From Ignelater luminosus (taxonomy: Eukaryota > Arthropoda > Insecta > Coleoptera > Elateridae), in contig VTPC01008773.1 in NCBI GenBank assembly GCA_011009095.1, positions 6,858-70,857 of the forward strand: DNA of 64,000 nucleotides, read 5' to 3'. Shown here one piece after another: positions 10,773-21,529 of this stretch. The notes under the pieces were generated by a model. The model saw nothing but the letters and a program-made list of their open reading frames with translations. It was not told the origin of the DNA and ran no database searches. Numbering within the stretch: the first letter of the stretch is position 1; each line of letters opens with the position of its first letter. A program made the position numbers and the translations under genes.

Positions 10773-13700
10773 TTTTGTAAAATAATTCTAATTAAAGTTG
10801 GTTTCCTGTTGCCAAGATCTGGTGATATCTACCGTGCACATTTTCGATTCTTCTCTCACCAAGTCTACAAAACTCTCACCCAGTCAAACGTCTTAAAAGA
10901 AGTTTATGTCCACCAAAGAGTATTAGTCAATTTGAAAGATTCAATAAAATGGTTTTCAGATGTAATTATGTTTAAAAAGAGTAATACAAGTCGGTAATAT
11001 CATCAGAAAGATCCATGTCAGTCGATTGAAGTGCAACGTAAGTGATTCTGAAGTTTGCGCTTCTAATCACAAAACAATTAGTCTAAGTCAGCCCAGTGAG
11101 AATTTTGTAACTGGTCCGGATAGTCGAATGGTGATGAAACCCGCCACTAATACATTTTATAAAGGTGTAAATGGCGAATACAGAGCGAAGCTATATGGCT
11201 CAGCGTGAATTCGAGCCTAGGATCGTAAAGAGAAGGTTCGGTTATGAATTCAAACGAGCGGCGTCATATATGCCCCAGTAGTCAGCGCCTACATTAATTA
11301 GAATAGTAATAATAATCAGTCTGAGTCAGTAGTTAGGTAGTTCTGAACATGTTAGTTTCCTCCTAGTATTAGAGGATCAGAGAAACAAGTTTGTTTGCTA
11401 CTTTATAGTCAATTATTGTGTCTGCCCATAAATGCAAAAGGTTATATTGTAATACTCTCCAGGGTCATCTCAACAGTTAAATTAGATAAACAAAAACAAA
11501 ACCTAATTACAAACATTGTGTTTACATTTTATGTTAAATTGTAAATACAGAGACCGTAAAATGTGTCTCTCGAGTTTGCATCTGTTTTGTGTTACTACGT
11601 ATTCAGACACTTTTATAGTTAGATCTAATTACTAGTTAACTTGTACATTCGAATTTTTTGCTACCAGAACCATTAAAATAACGTTTCTGCAGTGAAATCT
11701 AGTCATTCTGTTGCATTTTTATGGCACCCTCCAAGATTTTATTGTGATTATACTGATTATTCACGTTTGGCCGACATTTTAACGCTGTATTTTACTACTG
11801 AAAGTTCTCAGTACGGATTTTGGAGACAGCACACCGAATTAAACATTTTACTACCAACCATTAACACCAGTTTTAATGTTGTAAAACATAATTCGTCCTA
11901 GTTACTACCTATTTTGTTTTATATGAATATTTCAACGAAATAACATTAACTTGTAAACAAAAAGTTTAATCAAAACTTCTGACTGATTTATCATAGATTT
12001 GTTATTTCTAGAAATGAAGGACATAAAACAGAAAAAAGTGAATACGACTGTTGAAAAATTCATTAAATAGTGACCAGATAAAAGAGAAGCAAAAACGGAT
12101 TTGGTTTGCTACTTAACCTCAATCTAAATCGTAAATCTAAAAAAGAAAATCTAAAAAAGAAAATCTGTTTGAGAGATAAACGCTAAAAACACGAAAACAT
12201 CAAAAAGTTTTGTTAGTGTATAAAAGATACAGTTTTACACAAAAGTGGTTTATTTATTTTTTTATTTGATGGGATTTGCTTAAAAACCCGACAGAATAAA
12301 TACGTCTACGGTATAAATCTCATTCTGTTTAAATAAAAATAGCTTGCCATGCTTTTTTCTCACTGTGTCATGTGTTCAAAATAATCTTATCATGTTTAAT
12401 AAAAAAACCTGCAAATTCGTAATAAAAATTTTATATTTTGTACATAAACTTTATGAGAATGAATTTCGAAATGGTAACTTTTTTTGCTCTGTAATCATGT
12501 CATGTACGTTTACCTTTTTTTCCCATTTAATCTTTAAAATCTGTTTTATGATTGACATTCATAATGTTGTGATATGCATCTGTTTACTGAACTTTTATTT
12601 TAATAGCCTACTATTTTATAATTATAATTTAAGAGCTTTTACGCCCGTAATCAATACCAAACAAGGGTTTATTAGAAGGTGGAATATCGGTATTGTAGTA
12701 GCATAATGAATGGAATTCAATTAATCCTTTGGCAATATGGCAAGGGTTAATGTCTTGAAGGTTTTTTTAAAATTATTTTGAAAACATTTTAGGGTTGCTA
12801 AATTAAAAAACTTTTCTTGCTTGTCAAAAACATATTTTAAGTTTTATTAGAAAGGTGTTTAAATTTGAAAAAATATTTTTTAGCAGATTTAAATATTTTA
12901 TTACTCTACGTACGTGGTTAGGAGTACTTGCTTTTATTAACTATTCAATAAAATGTCTCGTGCACGCGACATCGATGAATAGAAATTACATTGACATTAA
13001 TAGAGTACGGTAAACAATCAATATCTTTTTCTGCAATCTCTTAAGTTATTTTGTATTTCTCTCACATATTCGTTGCAGTCTATTATTGTTTTGCTGAGAT
13101 ATTTAAGGAAACTTTATTTTGCTTTTACCATCATAAACTAGGTTAACTAGGGTTATCTAAAGCTATAACGCAACGCTTACGGAAACATAATGTCCAAAAG
13201 AGGATTTTCTGTTTCTAAACCTGTGTTTTTGTTTAATTATGCAACCCTTAAGGCTCCATCGTACTTTAATGTACGGATGCACTCCTAATCATTGACGAAT
13301 TCGGTAATTTTATTATTCGTATCCCAACTCAAAAAATTACTGACAATTTCATAGTCTGTCGTTGTATAATTTGTGAAAATAAATTAAGACACACAAAAGA
13401 GTTTATTGAATAACTGAGATTTATAGTTGAAACTAGAATTTATTGCACAGACACTTAACACACGATTAAAAACTGAAAAAATTTATAATGTTGTTACGGT
13501 AAGGTCGGATTTTAATGATCTGGTCTAGATAAGATGATTAACGGAAATCAAGATGCGCCAGCAGGCTTGCTCGATGGTCGGAGATGGGAGATAACTACCA
13601 TGGTTTCCTACGGGAAGATAGGAATGAAATTCAACTCATTGATGTTGCAAGCAAAAGAAACAGCTCAGAATCAAACCATTGCTACAAAATAGTATGTCAT

Positions 13701-13841
13701 AATCCAACAGATTGAACTTACGATATTACTTTTGATTTTATTATTTTACCACCTTTCTAAAATTATATTATGTATACCGTAACTAGAAAGCGGAATACGA
13801 TTTTTCTAGCCACTATTTTGTTGATTCTTAAATTTTAAATT
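10773..13841. other. Gene-free stretch downstream of gag
   Basis: No recognisable pol follows gag. ORFs at 10809-10997, 11026-11208 and 11692-11901 carry no motif that I know; the last begins just after a splice-acceptor-like TCTGCAG but shows no donor and no family signature. From about 12000 the sequence is strongly AT-rich. A short tandem of AAATCTAAAAAAGA units lies near 12137-12170. Confidence 0.45.
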
Positions 13842-16490
13842 TTTTTTTTTTATTGTCTTAGTATTACAATCTGGTCAATTATGACCAATGAGCAATTTTA
13901 TTCTAACCTAGCTTACTATTTGAAAAACTTAAATTAAGGTATACTCATCAGTGTCCTTAATGTTCAGCTGTCTTTTAACTAAGTACACTACACCTGACGT
14001 CTACACTACCGCACCATTCTCTGCTTTTCACTGACTCTAACACTAATTCAAATTAGCTCAAAAGGTTCAAGTCTTTTGAGCCTTCTCACTAGTTGCGTGT
14101 TGTCAAGGAGCTGGATGGCTTCAACATTCACGTGCTGATGAAGTCTTTCTTCATGTTGTCTGGCAAATCTTGTGATAATTTCATCCACAGTCTCCATGTC
14201 CAGGTCTCGATGGAGGTCGCTGTTTCTAGAGTACCAAGGTGCATTTACCATACTTCTCAATACTTTATTTTGGACTCGTTGTATAATTGTTTTATTACTT
14301 TGTTTGGTACAGTCCCAGAGCTGAATTCCGTAAGTCCAAACTGGTCTAAGTATTTGTTTGTATAACAAAATTTTATTATGCAGAGACAGAGTGAAATTCC
14401 TACCAATCAGCCAGTACATTTTTCTGTATTTTAGGTTTAGCTCTTCTTTTTTCTTTTTGACATGAGGCTTCCATCGCAGTTTTGCGTCTAGGGTCATGCC
14501 CAGATACTTAGCTTGGTTTGAGTAGGGTATTTGTTGACCATTAATATTTACTGGTATTGGTTCTGTTTTTTTGTTTGTAAAATCTACATGTACTGACTTA
14601 CTTTCATTCAGCTTGATTTTCCATGTTTTTGTCCATTTCTGTATTTCTTGAATAGCGGTTTGTAGTTTTTCAGTTGATTCTTCATTATTATTTCCAATTG
14701 CCATTATAGCAGTGTCATCCGCAAATGTGGCTATTGTGTTATTTTCTGGTTGTGGAATGTCATAAGTATATAGTAGGTATAGAACCGGACCTAGGACACT
14801 TCCTTGTGGCACTCCCGCTTGAATTTCTTTCAGTTCAGAATAGGCATCTTCCTGCTTTATTCTGAAGAATCTATCGGATATATATGAATGTAATATTTCT
14901 ACGTACTGTTCTGGGAAATATGAGTTTAACTTGTGTATTAGCCCTTTGTGCCAAACTTTGTCAAATGCCTGGGCCACATCCAAAAAGACTGTAGAACAAA
15001 CTTGTTTTTCTTCGAGGCTCTTCTCAATAATACTTGTTATTCTGTGAATTTAGTCAATCGTGAAATGCTTGTTTCTGAATCCAAATTGATGTGTTGGTAT
15101 TAATTTTTGTCTCTCAATAACAGGTTTCAACCTTTTGAGTAGTAATTTTTTCAAATAATTTTGAAATTACTGGTAATAAGAAAATAGGCCTGTATGATGT
15201 CACGTCGTGTGGTTGCTTGCCAGGTTTTGGTATCATAATCACTTCCTCGATTTTCCACAAACTTGGCACATATCGCAGTCTGAAGTATGCATTTATTAAG
15301 TTTGTTAATTTTACTATGGCTTTCTTAGGCAGATTTCTGAGTATTTCCCCAGTTATTAAATCGAACCCTGGAGATTTTTTTGGATTGATCTTATTTTTAA
15401 TTTCATTGATTATTTCTTTTGGAGAGGTGAGTCGTATACTTTCTTTCTCTTGTATTGAATTTTCTGTTGTTAATTCTTCTGCTAATTCTTCGCTGTCTTG
15501 AAAGATTTTTCTAGATGATTTCCAAACAATTCTGCTTTTTATTGATTACTCCGTGCCCACTTTCCATTTCCCATTCTTAGTGGCGGGATTTGCAGGATAG
15601 GTCTTTTTAATCTCTTTGTTGCTTTCCAAAGAGAATAGTCTGTACAACCATCGTTGGTAAGTTCTTTCAGATATGTGTTAATAGTGTCATTTTTTAGCAG
15701 TTTTATTTCTCTTTTCAATTGTTGACTAAGATTATTTAACTTTGTTTTATCTTGGGGTGATCTTGTTTGTTGCCACCTTTGTCTTTGTTTTCTTTTTTCG
15801 GTTATTATTTGTCTAATTTCTTTTGGGTAGTTATTTCCTGCAGTTCTTTTTCTAAGTGTAGGAGTATTTTCCCAAGCTGCCTGCTGTATATTTCTTACAA
15901 ACAACTCCACGTCTTCATCAAGTTGTTGCTCATTTTTTAATGGTACAGAAAGATTAATATTTTCTTCAAGACTCATCTTCAAGCTTTTCCAATCAGTGTG
16001 CTTGTTTACTAACATCGGGCAAGCTTCTTTCTCTATTACAGTTTGACTTAATGTTAAGATAATTGGTGAATGGTCTGAATTTATATCCCAACCTTCTTTT
16101 ATTTGTATGTAATTTGCAGGAATGTTCTTTACAATATAGAAATCTATCAAATCTGGTATTTTGTTGTATGCCGTCGGCCAGTATGTTGGCTTTCCAGTAG
16201 ACATCACTTCGCATTTATACTCTTTTATAGCTTCATAAAGTTCTTTGCCTTTGGTCGTAGCCAATCTTGATCCCCAAGATATATGTTTAGCATTGAAATC
16301 CCCTCCAATAATAAATCTATTACCTTGTCTGTTTAGAATTTTTAAATTAAACTAATTTTTGAAATTGTTCTGAAACGAATAAAAGTCCTTCCAATTGGAA
16401 TATTTTTTAAACTTTAATATCAACATTACTACACTTGAGTAATTAAATGCCACTTTTAAGTGTCAACGCAATATTGTCAATTTGCATAAA
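13842..16490 (-). mobile_element. 5'-truncated Jockey-like LINE
   Basis: A non-LTR retrotransposon copy on the minus strand. Its 3' end is marked by a poly(T) run on the plus strand near 13842-13853 (the poly(A) tail), followed by about 190 bp of 3' UTR and then ORF2. The coding region reads backward through reverse transcriptase, linker and endonuclease, and fades inside the endonuclease near 16490, so the 5' end is missing. Such 5' truncation is typical of target-primed reverse transcription. Few lesions are visible, implying a fairly recent copy. Confidence 0.85.
14048..16490 (-). pseudogene. Jockey-like LINE ORF2 (endonuclease-reverse transcriptase), broken
   Basis: Encodes the endonuclease and reverse transcriptase that nick genomic DNA and copy element RNA into it. 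From the 5' side: endonuclease motifs FIIGGDFNAKHISWGS, IPDLIDFYI and NSDHSPIILTL (about 16490-16010); a basic linker; then RT blocks KKSPGFDLITGEIL, YRPISLLPVISKLFEK, motif A FLDVAQAFDKVWHKG, AGVPQGSVLGP, and the catalytic FADD in IATFADDTAIM; then a C-terminal domain ending RRLKRLEPFELI. The 14048-14983 segment is open and keeps the RT active-site residues. Lesions: a stop inside the endonuclease near 16355, a TAA after WARSNQ at 15539, a frame change near 15505, a one-base gain in an A-run near 15147, and a stop near 15047. The clade call (Jockey) rests on motif spelling. The protein would not be made intact. Confidence 0.88.
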
Positions 16491-16499
16491 TGTAGAAGT

Positions 16500-17600
16500 T
16501 TTACAGACTTCACGAAGAGTTTTGCTTAGTGTCCGTTCGAAGTAGACGTCGGCAATAGTTCCTCCCTACCTTCCCTTTTCCAATGTGTATAGACTGGCCC
16601 GTGTCCAATGTGTCCGGCCCCCAGGAGACCTTACCTCGAGTGGCGTATCTTACTGCAGCTGCCGGCCTTCCATCTGGGTACCCCCTGCTTAGGGCGGCAG
16701 AGTCCCAGAGGCGGTGTCCCTTTTCCACGCGTTGTCTTGGAGGAAAGGCGCGGGTGTGATTTCCTTGCTCTCCTGGGTATTCGCATTTTGAATGCGTTCC
16801 GGGCTACGGCGGTCCCGAAATCCCTTCTGCCACTGTCTTCGTTTGCACCTCCCCCTACATTACGCAATTAGGGGTGTGGCTCTCGAAAACCATTTGTATC
16901 TCGTATCACCACCAATTATCGCAAGTTCAAGCTCTCCTGCTGTGCACGTTGTTCGCTTCTTCACCAACACCATTACCATCAGAAGATCAACACCGCCCGC
17001 AACAGCCAGTGGATATCTAACCAAATCTATTGCCCCTGTCGCGGGGCTCAGCAAGGCCTTCAATTCCATTCGGCAAGACAACAGCTCGGTAGAAGGTGTG
17101 CACATAACAACAGCCGAACTAGGCTACACCGAAGTCAATGACACTATAATAAGCCAATCTAATCGGTCGAGAAGCACCAAATAACATCCACCGACGCTCC
17201 ACTCAACCGCCGCAACTTCGGCCAGTAACCGACGCCCTTATTTCAACATCATTCAGCCCTTGAACGAAAATTTTATCCAAGCCACGCCCACCAAGGACCT
17301 ACCACCAACATCTACCTTAGGTACGAATTCCAATCACCGCCGCCGCGCACAACATTACAACAGACAGGTTAACTCGGACGCCGCCGCCTTAATATCTATG
17401 CTGCCAACGGCCCTCCTCTTGCCGCTGCAACTCCATGGTTCATCATTTCATCGGCTGCATCGGTATCAGTGAACGCGAACAAAGAGCGTCTTCTGCCTCG
17501 CAATCCGTACAATCTCATCCACTAGGCTGAAGAAGCGCTCAGGCGCTTAAGACAACCTCCCGCCTTTGGCGGAGAACTGACGATGACTACACACACTACA
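16500..17600. other. GC-rich block of unknown origin
   Basis: About 1.1 kb with base composition clearly unlike the surrounding AT-rich DNA: rich in CCG, GCC and CpG from about 16540 to 17560, then abruptly AT-rich. Several medium ORFs overlap on both strands (for example 16792-17184 and 17260-17472, + strand), rich in Pro, Thr, Ser and Asn, with no domain that I recognise. It adjoins the 5' side of the LINE at 13842-16490. Possibilities are the 5' UTR and ORF1 start of another non-LTR element on the + strand, or a CpG-rich host segment. I cannot decide between them. Confidence 0.4.
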
Positions 17601-17864
17601 CTCCACGAACCCAATTAGAAAATCTTGACCAATCGTGTTTTAGCACATCTTGCATTAACTAACATTAGAACATTAATATTCTTTGTACGATGTAGACCCT
17701 TGTCGACTTCTTGGATTTTTTGAAGGCCCCAATTTTCATTTATTTTTGTTAAACTGGTAAAACACAAAAGGGCAATTTCCACATTCACGGATAAAGGTGG
17801 AAAAATAACATCTAATACAGAAGAAATGTTACGTATAGTATAGCCTTAATATCTTCTAGTATCT

Positions 17865-18690
17865 CAAAATGACGTTCTTTAAGGTAGTGTTTTAATCTTG
17901 GGAAGAGAAGAAAGTCACAAGGACTCAAGTCCGGGAAATAAGGAGGCTAAGGAGCCACAGGGATGTCTTCACTTGCCAAAAACTCATTAATCTAAAAGCA
18001 GTGTGACAAGGTCCATTGTCGTAATGCAGCACCCGGATGTTTTTTCAAAAACTTCTCGGTACAATTGTTGGTTTACCATTCGGCCTGGCTATCAAAACAG
18101 CAAATCAGCATGGTTTTGATCTTCGACTTATACATTCTTGCTTTTATTGGCTTTGGTGAGCTTCTAGTGTGCCATTCCTGGCTTTGGTGCTTCCTTTCCG
18201 AGTCGTACTGAAAGACCCAATACTCGTCATCAGTAATGGCACGTTCCAGAAAATGAGGTTCATTTTAAATCCGCTGCAAAAAGTCAAGGCAGGTGTCCCT
18301 ACTGTTGTTCTTTTGTTTCTGCGAAATGTAAATTGACAATCAGAACGCACAAGATCCCAGATTTCGTCAGTTCTTCTTCAATCTGTTCTTCTTCTTCTTT
18401 GTCTTCATGACCTGCTAAAGTTTTCCCAAAGTCTCTGTCGCACTGTAACCAAGTTTGAAGCAAAACCTGATAGTACAACGTTTCTCGAAATTGATATCAC
18501 TCATTTTCAGAACGCAATGGAAAATAACAGTTTACAAAACAAATTCTTACGGATAAGTGACTCTACGGAGTTAAAACTCATCCTGGCGCAGCATCACATG
18601 TTGACCCATCTTTTCTCTGAACTGGTAGTCCTCCGTGTTGCCACATCAGACGCTACGTTGCCAGTCTCATTAGTTTATTTACACGCCTCA
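17865..18690 (-). pseudogene. mariner relic with internal deletion
   Basis: A dead mariner on the minus strand. Its 5' terminus, read on the minus strand, is TGAGGCGTGTAAATAAACTA followed by ATGAGACTGGCAACG, ending at 18690 with a flanking TA at 18691. This matches the end of the relic at 58771, so both belong to one family. The transposase starts MSDINFEKRCTIRF; most of the DNA-binding half is lost. The catalytic part continues with TDDEYWVFQYD (family consensus would be GDETW), KIKTMLICCFDSQ, a degraded second-Asp block (LRQWTLSH), and PPYFPDLSPCDFLLFPRLKH. Stops and frameshifts are frequent. The opposite TIR was not found; the lower boundary is where homology fades. Confidence 0.8.
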
Positions 18691-18874
18691 TAAATAAAGG
18701 CCAAAGAACTGTAAAATGTCGGTTTCAAGATAAATTACATACTATAACAAGAACAAGGTGATGACCGACGTAGTACCTAGTGAACTGATAAAATTGGAAA
18801 ATATAAACATCGGTGTTGTTGAAAAAGCACAGTTTCTTGCCGTTGAAATAAAGATGGACAGAAGCAATCAAACT

Positions 18875-19165
18875 TGTGAACTGATAAGAAAAATAATGAT
18901 TGGGATGCCTATGGAAAACCTAGGAAACCCCAAAGGCAGACGTAAAAGAACTAAAGATAACACAATGCAAAATGGACAGGCCAACTCGGACATAATACAT
19001 AGAAGAATTGGATAAACGTAGTGAAAGATCATCAACTCAATGGATGAGCTACTTCTAACAAAGTCTTTGCATACAGAATTGGATTGAAGAAATTGGTAAC
19101 ATCTTAAGATGGCCTTGTTTAACAGTGAACACAAGGGGTAGTCAGTGATGATGATGAATTTATGG
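18875..19165 (+). pseudogene. Possible LINE 3' tail fragment
   Basis: Short peptide blocks GNPKGRRKRTKDN and ANSDIIHRRIG resemble the extreme C-terminal tail of many insect non-LTR reverse transcriptases (GRP-K-RW-DN, then a conserved DR-W region). The sequence then ends in GATGATGATGAATT, a simple-repeat end often seen in such elements. There is no RT core nearby, so this would be a strongly 5'-truncated copy. The assignment is by motif resemblance only and could be wrong. Confidence 0.35.
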
Positions 19166-20789
19166 TAATTGCTTTTGATTGCATCTGTAGTTTAGTCCCG
19201 TATCTATGGTTTAGTCCTTGATCTGTATTTGTCATAGTGCTCAAATGTAATCCTGTGCTGACCTTCTTTATGTTTTTTACTTACATATTTTAGGTCTAAA
19301 TATAAGTCCTTTTTGTGATTGTATTTTGTTAGTCGCTGCATTCTTTTTCAGTACATTTCTTTTACCTTTTTTATTGTCTCCTTTTTGAAACTGAAAGTTG
19401 AAAGCTGCCACTTTAAGTTAATGTTTCCTAGGATTACTGTTTTTGCTGTTACGGTAGATTGTTTGCTATGACCTTCTCGTAGATTTGTTATGTTTTGGAA
19501 TTTTCCACCTTTTCTCCATTTCATTCATTCCGCAATTCTTGCTGTTTTGGCGACCTTATTATCAATTCCACATGGTATACATATTTCTGCATACTAGATA
19601 GTGACTATTATCGCAATTAATCTTCCCTTGTAAATAAATTTTCATGAAGCCTTCTTTCTTAAGGTCGATGGGTCAAATATGTCTGTACTGATGCAAGTTT
19701 AGTGTAAATACACACAATAAATTACAAGATGGTGTTTCAAAAGAGAGTCCCTGACTTCAATAGCTTTAGTGATGTTCTTAAATTCTTTTTTGCATTTTTT
19801 AATGTTTCTTTACTCAATAAAACATTATGTGGAAAAATTGGAAAAACCAATCAGAACGAAGATTTCTTGTAGAGTTATGTTCCTATTCTAAGAATTATAG
19901 AATTTTTTAAAATAAGGTTCAAGAAGATAAATTACAAAACGTGTTATGTAAGGTCATAAGAAAACTAATTTTTCATAGTTTGCAGATGTTTTCTTGCAAG
20001 TATATAGAAGACGTTCTTGAAACAAAAGAGCATAGTAAAGAAAAAGTGTTGAAATTCAAAACAAATGGGTTCTTTTAAAAATTTGCTTAATTATAATTTA
20101 TTGTAGAAACTTTCTGTTAAAAGATACATTTACATCAAAGCAATCATGTAATTGTAAATCATTTTAATTTATATAAAGATAAAACAAAATGTAAATTCTC
20201 CGGTTTCATTGACATTATCTTCTAATTATTCACCCTTTTGTAAGTGTTGTGCAGTTTGTGTTAAATGTGTTTTTTGCCCCTTTATCAAATATTGTTTTAG
20301 CAAATTAAATTTACGTTTAATTTCCGTCAAGTTATGTTTGAGCATAAATTTAGTTTCATTGTTAATATCCCCATCTACTTTTATTTCCATATCTATTATT
20401 CATATGAACACAGAAATACACTCGATATTTCATCCACGATCATTAATTTCCATCAAAACAAAAGTGTATTGTCGTATAAAGAAAGGTTTCACAATTCACG
20501 CAGTGTATGAAATAAAAACGTCATTATCTATCAAGTAAATCATGGATTTCTGGACACAATGGTCACGAATATAAGACCAAGTTTCTGAGTGATCACGAAA
20601 TCCGCATTTTCACAAAATAAAATTAAACGAATATAGGCAATTCGCAATAGTATTTTGTTATTTCATTTATTAATGAATGTCTCTTTTCAGTATAATTTTA
20701 ATTGTTAATTAAAACTCGAAATATAAATACTGGAATTTATATTTTCAAGTCTTAATGAAAATTAAACTTTTGACATTTCTCCGTTTCAG
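19166..20789. other. AT-rich stretch upstream of the GTPase exon
   Basis: Probably intron or 5' flank of the RGK gene. No other exon, RNA or element recognised. The ORF at 20209-20538 is Cys/Ser/Ile-rich chance coding in AT-rich DNA. A pyrimidine tract and CAG directly precede the exon at 20790. Confidence 0.5.
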
Positions 20790-20881
20790 ATGACGAAAGT
20801 GGGGAAAAGTCGGTGTCCGTATTATTAGCTGGAGAAGAATCCGAATTGACGTTTATAGACTTTGCGACGGCTGATTTATCT
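20790..20881 (+). CDS. RGK-family GTPase, internal exon (switch/G3 region)
   Basis: A 92-bp exon bounded by TTTCAG (acceptor, ending 20789) and GTAAGT (donor, from 20882). It begins with two bases that complete a codon from the previous exon (predicted Asp) and ends on a whole codon. The peptide contains DESGEKSVSVLLAGEESEL and then TFIDFATADLS. From family knowledge this is the beta2-beta3 segment of Rad/Gem/Kir/Rem GTPases, which in insects reads close to D-E-GEKTVSVLLDGEESEM-FID. The canonical G3 motif DxxG of Ras proteins is absent: FIDFA stands in its place, a hallmark of RGK proteins, which bind nucleotide atypically and inhibit voltage-gated calcium channels at the plasma membrane. The next exon is at 35554. 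The upstream P-loop exon (GxxxxGKS) was not found in 1-20789. Which RGK paralogue this is cannot be told from two exons. Confidence 0.88.
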
Positions 20882-21446
20882 GTAAGTATAAACTTTCATA
20901 CTTTCTTTTCTCTTTTGAAATATATAAACTCCAAAAATATAAATTTAAATGCTTTGGTGTAAGCCACCGAAGAAGTTCGTAATTATAAACTTTTTGGTCC
21001 TTTTCGTATAAGAGCACTCACATTCAATACCGTAATTGACGTCACAAGTTACATTTCGCATCTTAATTCAGTAATGCATCCCTTTTGTCCCTATTAAGAT
21101 TTTGCAGAATGAAATAGGAAATAAATTTTTAGTAAAGAAACAATTAACTCGAGGCATTGTCTCAGAAGGTTCTGTTAAAAGTCAATTCATTTATTTGTTC
21201 ATTTTTAGTTGATTTGCTATAGGCATGGAAACTGACAAAACAGATAATACTTTGCAAGTTAGATACTTCATAAAAATAAAACCAAATGAAACTTAAATTT
21301 AATATTGAAAGGCAGTTTAGAAACTCTAGAACAGATATAACAAACTAGCATTTGCTTTTTAAAAATAAAAAAGAAGGTTTGCAATTTACATTGAAAGCAC
21401 GAAAAATATAGAATGTATTAGTATAAGTCAGTATTTGTACATACAG

Positions 21447-21455
21447 AAAAAAAAA
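21447..21455 (-). terminator. Candidate RNA polymerase III terminator
   Basis: A run of nine T on the minus strand, starting three bases beyond the 3' end of the tRNA-like gene at 21458-21529. Pol III terminates at runs of four or more T. Confidence 0.55.
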
Positions 21456-21457
21456 TA

Positions 21458-21529
21458 GATTTCGTACGGGGATCGAACCCACATCATCGATACTCCATAC
21501 CAATGCTGAACCAATTAAGCCAACGGAAG
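21458..21529 (-). tRNA. tRNA-like gene or pseudogene
   Basis: Read on the minus strand this 72-nt segment has a perfect A box (TGGCTTAATTGG) and B box (GGTTCGATCC) at tRNA spacing. D arm, anticodon arm (TTGGT/ATCGA with one G-T and one T-G pair) and T arm (GTGGG opposite CCCGT, with G-T pairs) can all be drawn. The loop ATGGAGT would give anticodon GGA (Ser), but tRNA-Ser needs a long variable arm that is absent. The acceptor stem (CTTCCGT against ACGAAAT) has two mismatches. A nine-T run follows. I read it as a tRNA-derived pseudogene or a young tRNA-like Pol III unit; a SINE head is the alternative, but no SINE body is evident. Confidence 0.55.

Noticed and set aside
11692..11901. 69-codon open frame following a TCTGCAG acceptor-like site
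   Set aside because: No donor follows before the stop and the peptide resembles no family I know; could be element sequence, but unsupported.
12344..12706. 120-codon plus-strand open frame rich in Phe, Ile and Cys
   Set aside because: Composition is what AT-rich DNA gives; no ATG-led domain, no membrane-protein pattern beyond hydrophobic bias.
13563..13600. GTCGGAGATGGGAG-containing segment resembling the 24.6 kb repeat family
   Set aside because: Similarity is limited to about 30 bases and does not extend to the other blocks of that family.
20209..20538. Open frame just upstream of the RGK exon, considered as an upstream exon
   Set aside because: Contains no P-loop or GTPase-like sequence and no suitable donor in the required phase.
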